Shown one piece after another: positions 50,633 to 59,606 of a stretch of 64,000 bases of DNA (position 1 is the first letter of the stretch; each line of letters begins with the position of its first letter). Source of the DNA: Nosocomiicoccus massiliensis (GTDB lineage: Bacteria; Bacillota; Bacilli; Staphylococcales; Salinicoccaceae); NCBI RefSeq assembly GCF_002871345.2, contig NZ_CP136964.1, positions 1,364,001-1,428,000 on the forward strand. Direction: 5' to 3'. Made by a program: the position numbers and the translations under genes. Under the pieces are notes generated by a model that was not told where the DNA came from, searched no databases, and saw only the letters and a program-made list of their open reading frames with translations.

Positions 50633-51874
50633 ATGAATACTTTAGTTATTGGAAGTGGCGGACGAGAGCACGCGATTGTGCGTGCATTGAATCGTTCAGA
50701 TAGAGTAAATGAAGTATTTGCGTTACCTGGGAATGACGGAATGACGGAAGCGACGCTTGTCGAAGGTATCCCAGTTTCTGAATTCGACCAAATTGGTGAG
50801 TTTTGTAAAGAGAAAAATATTGAATGGGTCGTTGTTGGTCCAGAAGATCCATTATCTGAAGGCATTGTAGACAGACTCGAAGACAAATTTAACTTAAAAG
50901 TATTTGGTCCTAGAAAACTAGAGGCACAAATGGAGTCGTCTAAATCATTTACAAAACACTTAATGAAAAAATACAGCGTCCCAACAGCAAGTTACGAAGT
51001 GTTCACAGATAAGTCGAAAGCAACTGCGTACTTAGAAAATGGAGATTTTCCAATCGTCATTAAAAAAGACGGACTTGCAGCAGGTAAAGGGGTTATCATC
51101 GCTCAAGATTTAAGCGAAGCACAGAAGGCGCTCGATGAACTGATGGAAACTGACGGCGAAGTCGTCATCGAGGAATTTTTAGACGGTGACGAATTTAGTT
51201 TAATGGTCCTCGTAAATGGTGATGCGTTCACGCCATTTAACATTATCGCACAAGACCATAAACGTGCATTTGATAACGATGAAGGACCAAATACTGGTGG
51301 AATGGGTGCATATGCGCCTGTAGATTATATTTCTCAAAATATAATCGATGAAGCGGTAGATAAAATTGTACGTCCGACGGTAAACGCGATGGTTGAGGAA
51401 GGGTTAAATTATTTCGGGGTTCTTTATCTCGGTGCTATTATTACAAAAGACGGTGTTAAAACAATCGAGTATAACGCAAGATTCGGTGACCCAGAAGCAC
51501 AGATTCTTCTCGATTTATTAGAAACAGATTTTGTAGAACTGTTAGAAAGTATGTACAATAAACAACCCCTTCAATTATCGTTTAAAGATGAGTATGCGGT
51601 TGGCGTCATACTCGCTTCAGAAGGATATCCAGGTGATTATGAGAAAGCAAAAGAGATCATAATCGAAAAAGGTACGATGGCTGATATTTACGTCAGTGCA
51701 TTAAAGCATTTAGACGGTGACACATATGAGTCAAATGGTGGCCGTGTATTACTTGCGATTGGACGCGGAGGTACAATCGACGAAGCAAAAGAAAATGCGT
51801 ACGACACATTATCTAAAGTGAAATACGAATCATCAGATTTCTTTTATAGAAAAGATATCGCATATAAAGCATAA
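50633..51874 (+). CDS. purD: Phosphoribosylamine-glycine ligase PurD
   Basis: ATP-grasp enzyme joining glycine to phosphoribosylamine, the step after PurF; 413 residues. The start VIGSGGREHAIVRALNRS, VVVGPEDPLSEGIVD, VIKKDGLAAGKGVIIA (ATP site), GPNTGGMGAYAPV and YNARFGDPEAQ are all conserved. AGGAGAG lies about 7 bases before the ATG. Last gene of the operon. PurD needs unstable phosphoribosylamine from PurF, so it is retained together with PurF. Confidence 0.96.
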   Translation: MNTLVIGSGGREHAIVRALNRSDRVNEVFALPGNDGMTEATLVEGIPVSEFDQIGEFCKEKNIEWVVVGPEDPLSEGIVDRLEDKFNLKVFGPRKLEAQMESSKSFTKHLMKKYSVPTASYEVFTDKSKATAYLENGDFPIVIKKDGLAAGKGVIIAQDLSEAQKALDELMETDGEVVIEEFLDGDEFSLMVLVNGDAFTPFNIIAQDHKRAFDNDEGPNTGGMGAYAPVDYISQNIIDEAVDKIVRPTVNAMVEEGLNYFGVLYLGAIITKDGVKTIEYNARFGDPEAQILLDLLETDFVELLESMYNKQPLQLSFKDEYAVGVILASEGYPGDYEKAKEIIIEKGTMADIYVSALKHLDGDTYESNGGRVLLAIGRGGTIDEAKENAYDTLSKVKYESSDFFYRKDIAYKA

Positions 51875-51875
51875 A

Positions 51876-51910
51876 AATATCCTCTTAAGTTTATTACTTA
51901 AGAGGATATT
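51876..51910. terminator. Hairpin between purD and the convergent small membrane gene
   Basis: AATATCCTCTTAAGT and ACTTAAGAGGATATT form a perfect 15-bp stem. A T run follows only on the minus strand, so it is a full terminator for the small membrane gene and a weaker one for the pur operon. Confidence 0.75.
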
Positions 51911-51929
51911 ACTATGTAATCAATAATAA

Positions 51930-52208
51930 TTACTTCTGATGTGCTCTTACATTTTTATCAGTAAAACCTTTGAAATGGTAAAACGCGCCGTAAATTAAAG
52001 CGAACGGTAAGACGAATAAGATAAGGAAGAAAATACTTCCAACAAACTGTCTAAAACCAAATTCGTTAAAGAATTCTCCGCTTGTCGCGTCAAGTAATGG
52101 TGGTAGGAATGCGAAGTAGTAAATCGCTCCCAAAACAATAAAAGCAAAAATGTAAAAAATAAAATTCTTAATGTGGTACGGTTTTGTGTCTTTATCGTAC
52201 TTAAACAT
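51930..52208 (-). CDS. Small two-helix membrane protein
   Basis: A 92-residue protein with two hydrophobic segments (about 14-36 and 53-78), Lys/His-rich ends and no recognised domain. AAGGCGGTG stands about 6 bases before the ATG. Divergent from the GNAT gene and convergent with purD. A small membrane protein beside purD is, from memory, also found in other staphylococci; its role is unknown. Confidence 0.7.
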   Translation of the reverse strand: MFKYDKDTKPYHIKNFIFYIFAFIVLGAIYYFAFLPPLLDATSGEFFNEFGFRQFVGSIFFLILFVLPFALIYGAFYHFKGFTDKNVRAHQK

Positions 52209-52235
52209 TTAGGCACCGCCTTTTTTAAAATTGTC

Positions 52236-52264
52236 TTCAAACTTGATATATATATCTGTATAAT
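52236..52264 (+). promoter_or_regulatory. Promoter of the GNAT gene
   Basis: TTCAAA (52236-52241), 17 bases, TATAAT (52259-52264); start of the gene follows about 50 bases later. Confidence 0.55.
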
Positions 52265-52315
52265 ATCATGTATAAGAAATATTTTAAAGCACTGATTTTA
52301 ATAAGGAAGATGAAA

Positions 52316-52819
52316 ATGGGGATAAGAAAAGGTAAAAATTCTGATATTGACGACATAATGTCAATAAAAAATGCCGTTGTTATACTGATGAAAGAAAGCG
52401 GAAACAACCAGTGGAGCGAAAGTTATCCAGCACGTGACACGCTTTTAAATGACATAGAGAACGAAAACTTATATATTTATGAAGAAGATGGGGAAGTACT
52501 CGGATTTATAGTTGCAGATAATCATCATGCGTATGAGTACGACGATATCCCATGGGAACTGGCGAGATTAGATAGTATTGCTTTTCATAGAGCAGCAGTC
52601 GACCCAAGAGCACAAGGGCAAGGTATCGCATCGAAACTATTTGACGAAGTTGAAACGCACTTTAAAAATGAAGGGTATCTCGGTGTCCATACGGACACCA
52701 ATCTAAATAACCTACCGATGCAAAAACTATTCGAAAAGCGCGGATACGAGTACAAAGGTAAACTAAACCTTCATAACAATTTAAATGAATGGTATGTTGC
52801 ATACGAAAAGGTGTTTTAG
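52316..52819 (+). CDS. GNAT family N-acetyltransferase
   Basis: A 167-residue acetyl-CoA-dependent acetyltransferase of unknown substrate. Motif A with the CoA pyrophosphate loop is RAAVDPRAQGQGIASKLFDEV (in part; about 100-120) and the C-terminal MQKLFEKRGYEYKGKL fits motif B. ATG at 52316 is chosen because AAGGA (52303-52307) is 8 bases ahead; an ATG six bases earlier and an open frame to 52268 are less likely. It may be co-transcribed with the DAACS carrier 30 bases downstream. Confidence 0.85.
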   Translation: MGIRKGKNSDIDDIMSIKNAVVILMKESGNNQWSESYPARDTLLNDIENENLYIYEEDGEVLGFIVADNHHAYEYDDIPWELARLDSIAFHRAAVDPRAQGQGIASKLFDEVETHFKNEGYLGVHTDTNLNNLPMQKLFEKRGYEYKGKLNLHNNLNEWYVAYEKVF

Positions 52820-52848
52820 AAATTAAAATAAGACTAGGAGGATAAAAA

Positions 52849-54036
52849 ATGAAATTACTCCTTAAGTTATTTTCAGGAATCATTGCCGGAATTATTGTTG
52901 GTTCAATTTATTACTTCTCGGCAGATGGCACAACGTTCCACAGCATTATGGAAATCGTCACACGACTATTCATCACAATGCAAAGCATACTCGGATCGTT
53001 TATATTCTTTTTAATTCCGTTAATTATATTTTTCTTTATTGCTGACGGGGTTTCTTCTATTGGACGAGGTGCCGGAAAAGTTGTCGGTGCAACGATAGGA
53101 GTTGCATACATCTCTACAATTGGTGCAGGACTTTTAGCATTTGTCGTTGCTAAATTCTTAATGCCAATCGTTACTAAAGGCGGACAAATTCAAGAGGAAG
53201 GAACAGAGCTCGGTCCACTGTTAGAGTTCGACATCCCAGCACCACTTGATATTTTAACGGCGCTAGTACTTGCGTTTTCAGTTGGTATCGTCATTAACAT
53301 CATCAAAGCTGAGACGATGAAACAATGGATACATGACGGTAAACAGGTCGTTGAGTTTTTAATCGAAAAAGTAGTCATTACAATTTTACCGTTCTACATC
53401 GCAGGTGTATTTGCTGGAATGGCATCTACAGGTACAGTGTTTAAGACACTTTCTGTATTTGGAGTCGTATTACTCATCGCGATTGCACTCCACTGGATAT
53501 GGATTACAATTCAGTATACAATCGCAGGTTCATTACTTGGTAAAAATCCATTTAAGATGATTAAAACAATGCTCCCAGCATACGTAACAGCACTCGGTAC
53601 AATGAGTAGTGCAGCGACAATTTCAGTCACACTACCAAAAGCAAAAGAGATGGGAGTACGAGACAAAATCGCAGATTTTGTTATCCCACTCGGAGCGAAC
53701 ATTCACTTATCAGGTTCAGCAATTACAATTACATCATGTTCTATTGCTGTAATGAGTGTATTACCTGAATATAATACACCTGGAATGTTAAAAATGATCG
53801 GGTTCGTATTACTCATTGGTGTCGTGATGGTAGCAGCACCTGGTGTGCCAGGAGGCGCAGTAATGGCGGCAAGTGGAATACTCGTATCACATTTAGGCTT
53901 CAACGAAGCGGCAGTCGCGTTAATGATTGCATTATATATGGCACAAGATAGCTTTGGAACTGCAGCAAACATCACAGGTGATGGTGCTATTGCAGGTATC
54001 ATCGATGCATATGACCAAAGTTTAAGTAAAAAATAA
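52849..54036 (+). CDS. Dicarboxylate/amino acid:cation symporter (DAACS)
   Basis: A 395-residue membrane symporter of the glutamate transporter fold. The signature stretch is seen as LGTMSSAATISVTLPKAKEMG and FVIPLGANIHLSGSAITI, followed by the PGVPGGAVMAASG reentrant segment and QDSFGTAANITGDG with the ion-site Asp. Compared with GltP/GltT the Ser-rich motif reads TMSSAATISV, fitting the family but not telling the substrate (glutamate, serine/threonine or C4 acids). AGGAGG precedes the ATG. A terminator follows. Confidence 0.88.
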   Translation: MKLLLKLFSGIIAGIIVGSIYYFSADGTTFHSIMEIVTRLFITMQSILGSFIFFLIPLIIFFFIADGVSSIGRGAGKVVGATIGVAYISTIGAGLLAFVVAKFLMPIVTKGGQIQEEGTELGPLLEFDIPAPLDILTALVLAFSVGIVINIIKAETMKQWIHDGKQVVEFLIEKVVITILPFYIAGVFAGMASTGTVFKTLSVFGVVLLIAIALHWIWITIQYTIAGSLLGKNPFKMIKTMLPAYVTALGTMSSAATISVTLPKAKEMGVRDKIADFVIPLGANIHLSGSAITITSCSIAVMSVLPEYNTPGMLKMIGFVLLIGVVMVAAPGVPGGAVMAASGILVSHLGFNEAAVALMIALYMAQDSFGTAANITGDGAIAGIIDAYDQSLSKK

Positions 54037-54042
54037 CGTTCG

Positions 54043-54073
54043 ACGCTCCTGATAAAGTCAGGAGCGTTTTTTG
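54043..54073 (+). terminator. Intrinsic terminator
   Basis: ACGCTCCTGA pairs with TCAGGAGCGT around TAAAG, followed by six T. Confidence 0.92.
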
Positions 54074-54149
54074 TTCAACCCCACATCATGACTTTATGCA
54101 TCTCTTTTAATATAATAGAGCTATTACATAAATGTAGGGAAGGTTTAGT

Positions 54150-55295
54150 TTGAGAAAGTTAATATATGTCATTATTATCATATGTTTTTTAGATTTATTT
54201 GTTCAATTCCCGATCGTTACGCCGTACGCGCTTGAACTTGGTGCAAGTGAGTTTATGGCGAGTGTCGTCGTTGCAGCGTATTCTGTAACGAATGTTCTCG
54301 GTAACGTTCTCGGTGGATATTTTTCTGATAGATTTGGTAGGAAGAGAACACTTCTTCTTGGAATGATTCTACAAGTACTAATTATTAGCTCATATATATC
54401 GACGCCAACGATTGGTGTGTTAATTGGTATTCGCGTCGTGCACGGATTTACGAGCGGTATGATTACGCCGGCTGCGTTTAGTTTAGTTCAAGATATTTCT
54501 AGACGTGAAGCGATCGGTAAAGCGATGGCGCTAACTGGTGTTTCGATTGGACTCGCTGCGATTTTCGGTCCTGCAGCAGGAGGTATCCTCTCTAGCAAGT
54601 ATGGATACGCGAATACGTACTTAATACTTGCACTTGTGTATGTGGTTGGGCTTTTACTTACGATTGTTGCGGTTAAAGAAAGTACAACTGTACAGTCGAG
54701 AAGAGAATATAATGAGACGAAATGGACGACGTTAATTACGAGACGTCCGTTAGTCATTGCATACATTTCGTCTTTAGCGTTAATGACGTCAATGGGTGCT
54801 TTATCTTTTGCATTACCGATTAAAACGATGTCGCTCGGATTAGATGATCGAGTGACAGGGATGCTTTTAAGTGTGTTTGGAATTACAGCTGTAATCGTAT
54901 TTGGATCTCCGTTAAATAATATGTTTAACCGAGTCGCTGTAAACAGATTAATAAAAATCGGTCTCGTCATTATTTCGCTTGCGATGATTCTCATTCACTT
55001 TGGACAAGGTATGAGCATGTTGTACGCAGCACTCGGTATATACGGAATAGGATATGCGCTCGTATTCCCATCGATGAATAAATTAATCGGCCAATTTACG
55101 ACGATGAGTGAACGTGGGAAAGCGAACGGTATATTTTATGCGTTCTTCTCTGTTGGTTCGGTCGTCGGTTCTACACTTGCAGGGTACTTTACTGAACAGT
55201 TTACGATTCCATTTTTCAGCATGGCAATCGTATTAATCGTGTTGTTAGTAGTATTTGCAGTACTCGATAGAGGTATAAACTTTAAAGAGGTGTAA
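54150..55295 (+). CDS. MFS transporter
   Basis: A 381-residue major facilitator protein with about twelve membrane helices, probable drug or metabolite exporter. Motif A lies in the loop after helix 2 as GGYFSDRFGRKRTLLLG (about 56-72), and a motif-C-like GVSIGLAAIFGPAAGG (about 130-145) is typical of exporters. TTG at 54150 follows GGGAAGG by about 7 bases. The next gene starts 4 bases after the stop, so both form one unit. Substrate unknown. Confidence 0.82.
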   Translation: MRKLIYVIIIICFLDLFVQFPIVTPYALELGASEFMASVVVAAYSVTNVLGNVLGGYFSDRFGRKRTLLLGMILQVLIISSYISTPTIGVLIGIRVVHGFTSGMITPAAFSLVQDISRREAIGKAMALTGVSIGLAAIFGPAAGGILSSKYGYANTYLILALVYVVGLLLTIVAVKESTTVQSRREYNETKWTTLITRRPLVIAYISSLALMTSMGALSFALPIKTMSLGLDDRVTGMLLSVFGITAVIVFGSPLNNMFNRVAVNRLIKIGLVIISLAMILIHFGQGMSMLYAALGIYGIGYALVFPSMNKLIGQFTTMSERGKANGIFYAFFSVGSVVGSTLAGYFTEQFTIPFFSMAIVLIVLLVVFAVLDRGINFKEV

Positions 55296-55298
55296 CGC

Positions 55299-56198
55299 AT
55301 GAAAAAGATATTACTTATTGGTGTATACGGAGAAATCGGTAGAAATCTGTATGACACTTTAAAAGATACAAATGAACTGTATGCGTTTATGAACAAAGAG
55401 GATACAGAAACGTTAGATAAAATTCACCCAATTTATTCAAATCCATATAAATTAGAACATATGGTTGAAGTGGTTAAAGGAATGGATTTAATTATATTTT
55501 TTGAAGATCCGATTATGAGGTTTAGCAAAATCACACAAGGGCGTTTCGATACATTCTTTGAACTCATTGCAGATAACGTCGGCCGTGCAGCCGAATATAA
55601 TGGTGTGAAAGACATTATCTATATTTCAGAAGAAATAGTGCATGAAGACGTGAAGCGTACGTTGACATCGTATGACGTTAACGTGATAACGACTGATACG
55701 AGAGTGAAGCGCCTCGGTAAAAGTTTAAAATATAATAACTCTCATAACAAAACGATGCGAAGTGCACAGCGCGCTGAAATACCAAGAGGTTGGACGCTTG
55801 AAGGAGTTATGAAATATTACTTTAAATGGCTCGACGAAATTATTTTCGGTATGTTTAAAATTGAGTCTGTTGGCGATGAAATCCACATGACGATAGAAAC
55901 ATCTCGAACACCATTACTCACATTAAGGCGTAGAAAAAACACACCTGAAAGGCAAATCGTTTTTGACGTCGTCGGAGGACGTTTAGCTAAAAGAAGTGAC
56001 AGTTGGTTAGAATTTAGAGAGTTAAAACACGAAAAATCATTCATTATGGCATTACATGATTTTGATCCTGCATTACCATGGCCAATATATGCAATCACTC
56101 AAGCACCGCTTCACGGTTTAGTGAGCCGTATATATCAAATGGAAATGATTATCAACGATACGATTATTGAAGAAAATATTAAAAATAATCCAGAATAA
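55299..56198 (+). CDS. NAD(P)-binding Rossmann protein, SDR-like, unknown function
   Basis: A 299-residue protein with an N-terminal dinucleotide fold (KKILLIGVYGEIGRNLYDTL, GxxGxxG at about 8-14) and an NmrA/SDR-like first half (VKDIIYISEE). The second half (MKYYFKWLDEIIFGMFKIES onwards) has no motif I recognise; it may be a lipid- or cofactor-binding extension. AGAGGTG lies inside the end of the MFS gene, so translation is probably coupled. No catalytic YxxxK is evident, so it may not be a classical dehydrogenase. Confidence 0.65.
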   Translation: MKKILLIGVYGEIGRNLYDTLKDTNELYAFMNKEDTETLDKIHPIYSNPYKLEHMVEVVKGMDLIIFFEDPIMRFSKITQGRFDTFFELIADNVGRAAEYNGVKDIIYISEEIVHEDVKRTLTSYDVNVITTDTRVKRLGKSLKYNNSHNKTMRSAQRAEIPRGWTLEGVMKYYFKWLDEIIFGMFKIESVGDEIHMTIETSRTPLLTLRRRKNTPERQIVFDVVGGRLAKRSDSWLEFRELKHEKSFIMALHDFDPALPWPIYAITQAPLHGLVSRIYQMEMIINDTIIEENIKNNPE

Positions 56199-56226
56199 TA
56201 GAAGTGGATTACCACTTCTATTTTTT
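56197..56226 (+). terminator. Intrinsic terminator
   Basis: AATAGAAGTGG pairs with CCACTTCTATT around ATTA, followed by a T run. Confidence 0.9.
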
Positions 56227-56239
56227 ATTTTAAAAATAT

Positions 56240-56309
56240 CTGTATTAATTTGAGTAATACAGTTGTAATTTTTTAAAACTAACTGTATCATATTAATTGA
56301 GACAGTTAG
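56240..56309 (+). promoter_or_regulatory. GntR operon promoter with two dyad operators
   Basis: TTGTAA (56263-56268), 17 bases, TATCAT (56286-56291). Dyad 1: CTGTATTA (56240-56247) with TAATACAG (56255-56262), abutting the -35. Dyad 2: CTAACTGT (56279-56286) with ACAGTTAG (56302-56309), spanning the -10. Both contain CTGT/ACAG half sites, as expected for a GntR dimer autorepressing its operon. Confidence 0.65.
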
Positions 56310-56322
56310 ATGGAGGTGCAAT

Positions 56323-56688
56323 ATGTTCGATTTAAGATTTTCAAAAGATACCCCAATATATGAACAGTTGATTGATCATATAAAAGAAATGATTATTAAA
56401 CAAGTATTATTACCAGATGAAAAGATGCCATCAGTAAGGGCGCTTGCGGGTCAACTGACAATCAGTCCGAATACGATTCAAAAAGCTTATGGTGAACTTG
56501 AGCAACAAGGATACATTTACTCGATTCCAGGAAAAGGAAGTTACGTACAAGAAATGGCCGATGACACTCAAAATAACCAATACATTAAAGAACTGTATGG
56601 AAGTTTCAATCGTGTGGTACTCGAGCTATTACATATGAATGAAACTAAAGAAGATATCAAACGTGCTGTCGACCGTTGCGAAGTATAA
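56323..56688 (+). CDS. GntR family repressor, YtrA subfamily
   Basis: A 121-residue regulator. The winged helix is at about 10-75 (YEQLIDHIKEMIIKQVLLPDE, MPSVRALAGQLTISPNTIQKAYGELEQQGYIYSIPGKGSYV), followed by a short helical dimerisation tail of about 40 residues, as in YtrA and staphylococcal PmtR. It should repress itself and the downstream ABC exporter until an inducer binds. GGAGGTG stands 5-6 bases before the ATG. The ABC ATPase gene starts 18 bases later. Confidence 0.88.
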   Translation: MFDLRFSKDTPIYEQLIDHIKEMIIKQVLLPDEKMPSVRALAGQLTISPNTIQKAYGELEQQGYIYSIPGKGSYVQEMADDTQNNQYIKELYGSFNRVVLELLHMNETKEDIKRAVDRCEV

Positions 56689-56706
56689 ATATAGGAGGTT
56701 AAGTAA

Positions 56707-57612
56707 ATGAACATAAATACACACAAGCTCAGCAAAAGTTTTATCGATGAACTTGCAGTAAATAAAGTTGACTTAAACGTCAAAAGTGGAACGATTCACG
56801 GGCTTATCGGTTCTAACGGAGCAGGTAAAACGACGCTTTTAAAAATATTAGCAGGTATTTATAAAGCAGATGAAGGTGAAGCACTATTCGATGACGCACC
56901 TGTTTTTGAAAACATAGACGTGAAAAACCGTGTAATTTTTATAGGAGATATGCCGTTTTTCTTTAGTGGGTTTTCGTTAATGCAAATGGCAAATCATTAT
57001 AAGACGATTTATAGTAACTGGAGTGACGAGCGTTTTGAAAAGCTGTATAGTTACTTTAAGTTAAATCCGAAAAAACCATTAAATGAAATGTCTAAAGGGA
57101 TGAGACGTCAAGCGTCATTTATACTCGCGTTTTCATCTAAACCAGACGTACTATTACTCGACGAACCATTTGACGGGTTAGACCCAATCGTTCGAAGACA
57201 AATTAAGAATATCATTTTACAGGACGTTGAAAGTTACGGCTTAACAGTATTCTTATCGAGCCATAACTTACTCGAAATGGAAAATATATGTGATGCGATA
57301 TCTATTATGCACGACGGAAAAGTACTGTACACAAACAGTATTCACGATATGAAAGATACGCATTGTAAACTACAAATCGCGTTTAAAGAGTTACCAGACG
57401 AATCGTTCTACAAAAAGTTAAACGTCGTCCAACACTCGATTCAAGGACGTGTAATTACAGCAATTATTAAAGGCGACATTAAAAATGTCGAAGTAAATAT
57501 TTCAAAATACGAACCACTCATGTACGATATTTTACCAATTACGTTAGATGAGATGTTCGCTTATGAAATGGGGGAGACAGGATATGCAATCGAAAACATC
57601 GTTGTTGAATAA
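56707..57612 (+). CDS. ABC transporter ATP-binding protein
   Basis: A 301-residue ATPase subunit. Walker A GSNGAGKTTL at about 37-46, signature LNEMSKGMRRQ near 132-142 (a divergent LSGGQ), Walker B with catalytic Glu DVLLLDEPFDGLDP at about 147-160 and the switch His in FLSSHNLLEMEN. The layout matches the YtrB/PmtA type exporters next to YtrA-family regulators. GGAGG is 8 bases before the ATG. It overlaps the permease gene by 29 bases. Confidence 0.92.
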   Translation: MNINTHKLSKSFIDELAVNKVDLNVKSGTIHGLIGSNGAGKTTLLKILAGIYKADEGEALFDDAPVFENIDVKNRVIFIGDMPFFFSGFSLMQMANHYKTIYSNWSDERFEKLYSYFKLNPKKPLNEMSKGMRRQASFILAFSSKPDVLLLDEPFDGLDPIVRRQIKNIILQDVESYGLTVFLSSHNLLEMENICDAISIMHDGKVLYTNSIHDMKDTHCKLQIAFKELPDESFYKKLNVVQHSIQGRVITAIIKGDIKNVEVNISKYEPLMYDILPITLDEMFAYEMGETGYAIENIVVE

Positions 57613-59569
57613 AGTACTCGTTAAAAACTTTACGAGTTCAGTGATGTGGTTAACGGTCGGATATTTCTTATTATCATTACTATCATTACCGTTACCAATA
57701 TATATATCATCACTGAATATGGGTGCTGAAGATTATGGAATGGCTTTTGGGAATGATAATGCATTATTCATTTATGGGCATATTCATTTAGTTATTTCTA
57801 TTATTTTCAGTGCGACTTTAGCGATCGTAATTTATAACTATAAAAACAAAGCGGACACGAATGATTTTATCCACAGTCTTCCAATTAAGAGACTCGCGAT
57901 TTTTAATAGTGGATTTTTTGTTGGTGTCGTCTCGATTTTAGTGCCGACACTACTTACAGCATTCGTCATCATGATTGAAAAATCATTTATCAGTATATCA
58001 ATTTCAATGAAGCATATCGCTGTTTGGCTATTATTTATACTGATTGCTCAAGTAATGGTATTTATTATCAGTGTGTTTGCTGGGATGTTCGTAAACTCAA
58101 TCACACTGCATATCGAAATGATACTCATCATGATGTTTGTACCTTATGTATTATGGTTTGCGATTGTATTTAATGCAGCGACATTTTTTGACGGTATTAT
58201 GCTATACACTGCTGGTGGATTTAGAACGCTACTTGAACCGATGGAAAACACAAGTATAGTCATATACTTATTTAAAGCATTTGGCGAAGGCGGATTTGGT
58301 GGAAGTTCGTTCATCGTTTGGTTAATCGTAATTATCGGATTACTCGTCGGTAGTGCTTATCTATATAAAATTAGACGTAACGAGCGTGTGAACCAACCGT
58401 TTAACTATCAATTTATGTACTACGTACTCGTCGTATTACTATCGATTCTCGGAATGTTACTATTAAGTGGTGTATTATCAGTACTCTTACCAGATTACAG
58501 AACGTTATCGATCTTAATCATTACGTTTAGTGCAGTCGTCACATACGTATTTGTACTTATGTTTACTCAAGACACAGTGCGCATCAAATTCAGATTAAAA
58601 GAAGCGATGATTACACTAATCAGTGTTGTATTATTCCTAGTTGGATTCTTCGTTTACTGGGATCGTTATACGAGTTATATACCGAATGAATCAGACATTA
58701 AAGGTGTAAACTATAACGATGGAAATGGCATTCACAATGTCAACGTTGAAGACTCAGACAAATTTAACGAAAACTATACGTTCGACATCGAAGCAGATAA
58801 AATTAAAGAAGTGCGTGATCTGCATAGTGAAATTGTACGCACGGATTCAGGTAGAAATAATGAAGAAATCGCACCAACTGTTACAATTTCGTACTTACTA
58901 AAAAATGGTAAAGTAGTGTCACGACAATTCGGAGAAATTAGTGCATCAAGCGACGTCGGAAAGCGTATTATCAATTCAGATATACCATCCTTTAGTAAAG
59001 ACAAAGACTTTTTATATCAAGTAAAAAGTGAGAAGTTTGAATCAATATCAACAATGACAATTGGTAGTACGATGTTTGATCCAGAACAGATATCATTAAA
59101 AGATTTCAATGTATTAGCTAAAGGTTACCAAAATGAGATGAACAACATCGACACAGAATCTGACATTTTTGCTGAAACGGGAACTATTAATATAGATGTG
59201 AACACGAATTACAAGGTATTTAGTGCGTATTCTGGTCTGACATCACTATACAACAAAGCACTTCAGTCATTTATGAAAGAACACGACTATGAGTTTAATA
59301 ATTACAGCGGAAGTATGCTATATAAAGTCGATTTAAGTAAAGTAGATGATGTGAAGCAACTATTTAATGATATTAAAACGAAATCGTACAGTGAAGTATC
59401 TAAAAAATACGATTTTGTCGAAGTGGCTGAAGCAGACAAAGAAGAAGAATTTAATAAACTAAACGAGATGAACTTTGATATGTCAGGAGATACACTCTAC
59501 ATTATCGGAGATCACTACAACGACGGAGATTCACTAATGTATGTTGAATTATCAGTAGTTGTAAAGTAA
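57584..59569 (+). CDS. ABC transporter permease with large extracellular domain
   Basis: A 661-residue membrane protein. Six or so hydrophobic helices fill residues 1-270, two or three more lie at about 275-365, and the last 290 residues (from about YTSYIPNESDIKGVNY) are hydrophilic and probably extracellular. Such ABC-2-like permeases (DUF6449-type) pair with YtrA-regulated ATPases and are implicated in export of or protection against peptides or antibiotics. ATG at 57584 follows GGGGGAGACAGG; the frame from 57548 overlaps the ATPase end without a ribosome binding site. Substrate unknown. Confidence 0.8.
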   Translation: MQSKTSLLNKVLVKNFTSSVMWLTVGYFLLSLLSLPLPIYISSLNMGAEDYGMAFGNDNALFIYGHIHLVISIIFSATLAIVIYNYKNKADTNDFIHSLPIKRLAIFNSGFFVGVVSILVPTLLTAFVIMIEKSFISISISMKHIAVWLLFILIAQVMVFIISVFAGMFVNSITLHIEMILIMMFVPYVLWFAIVFNAATFFDGIMLYTAGGFRTLLEPMENTSIVIYLFKAFGEGGFGGSSFIVWLIVIIGLLVGSAYLYKIRRNERVNQPFNYQFMYYVLVVLLSILGMLLLSGVLSVLLPDYRTLSILIITFSAVVTYVFVLMFTQDTVRIKFRLKEAMITLISVVLFLVGFFVYWDRYTSYIPNESDIKGVNYNDGNGIHNVNVEDSDKFNENYTFDIEADKIKEVRDLHSEIVRTDSGRNNEEIAPTVTISYLLKNGKVVSRQFGEISASSDVGKRIINSDIPSFSKDKDFLYQVKSEKFESISTMTIGSTMFDPEQISLKDFNVLAKGYQNEMNNIDTESDIFAETGTINIDVNTNYKVFSAYSGLTSLYNKALQSFMKEHDYEFNNYSGSMLYKVDLSKVDDVKQLFNDIKTKSYSEVSKKYDFVEVAEADKEEEFNKLNEMNFDMSGDTLYIIGDHYNDGDSLMYVELSVVVK

Positions 59570-59575
59570 AAGTTT

Positions 59576-59606
59576 AAGACTGTAGACATTGTCTACAGTC
59601 TTTTTT
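59576..59606 (+). terminator. Intrinsic terminator of the ABC operon
   Basis: AAGACTGTAGAC pairs perfectly with GTCTACAGTCTT around ATT, followed by six T. Confidence 0.93.

Noticed and set aside
50428..50886. 152-codon minus-strand frame across purH-purD
   Set aside because: Lies opposite two conserved genes and has no start signal.
54488..54994. 168-codon minus-strand frame opposite the MFS gene
   Set aside because: Antisense shadow of a hydrophobic coding region.
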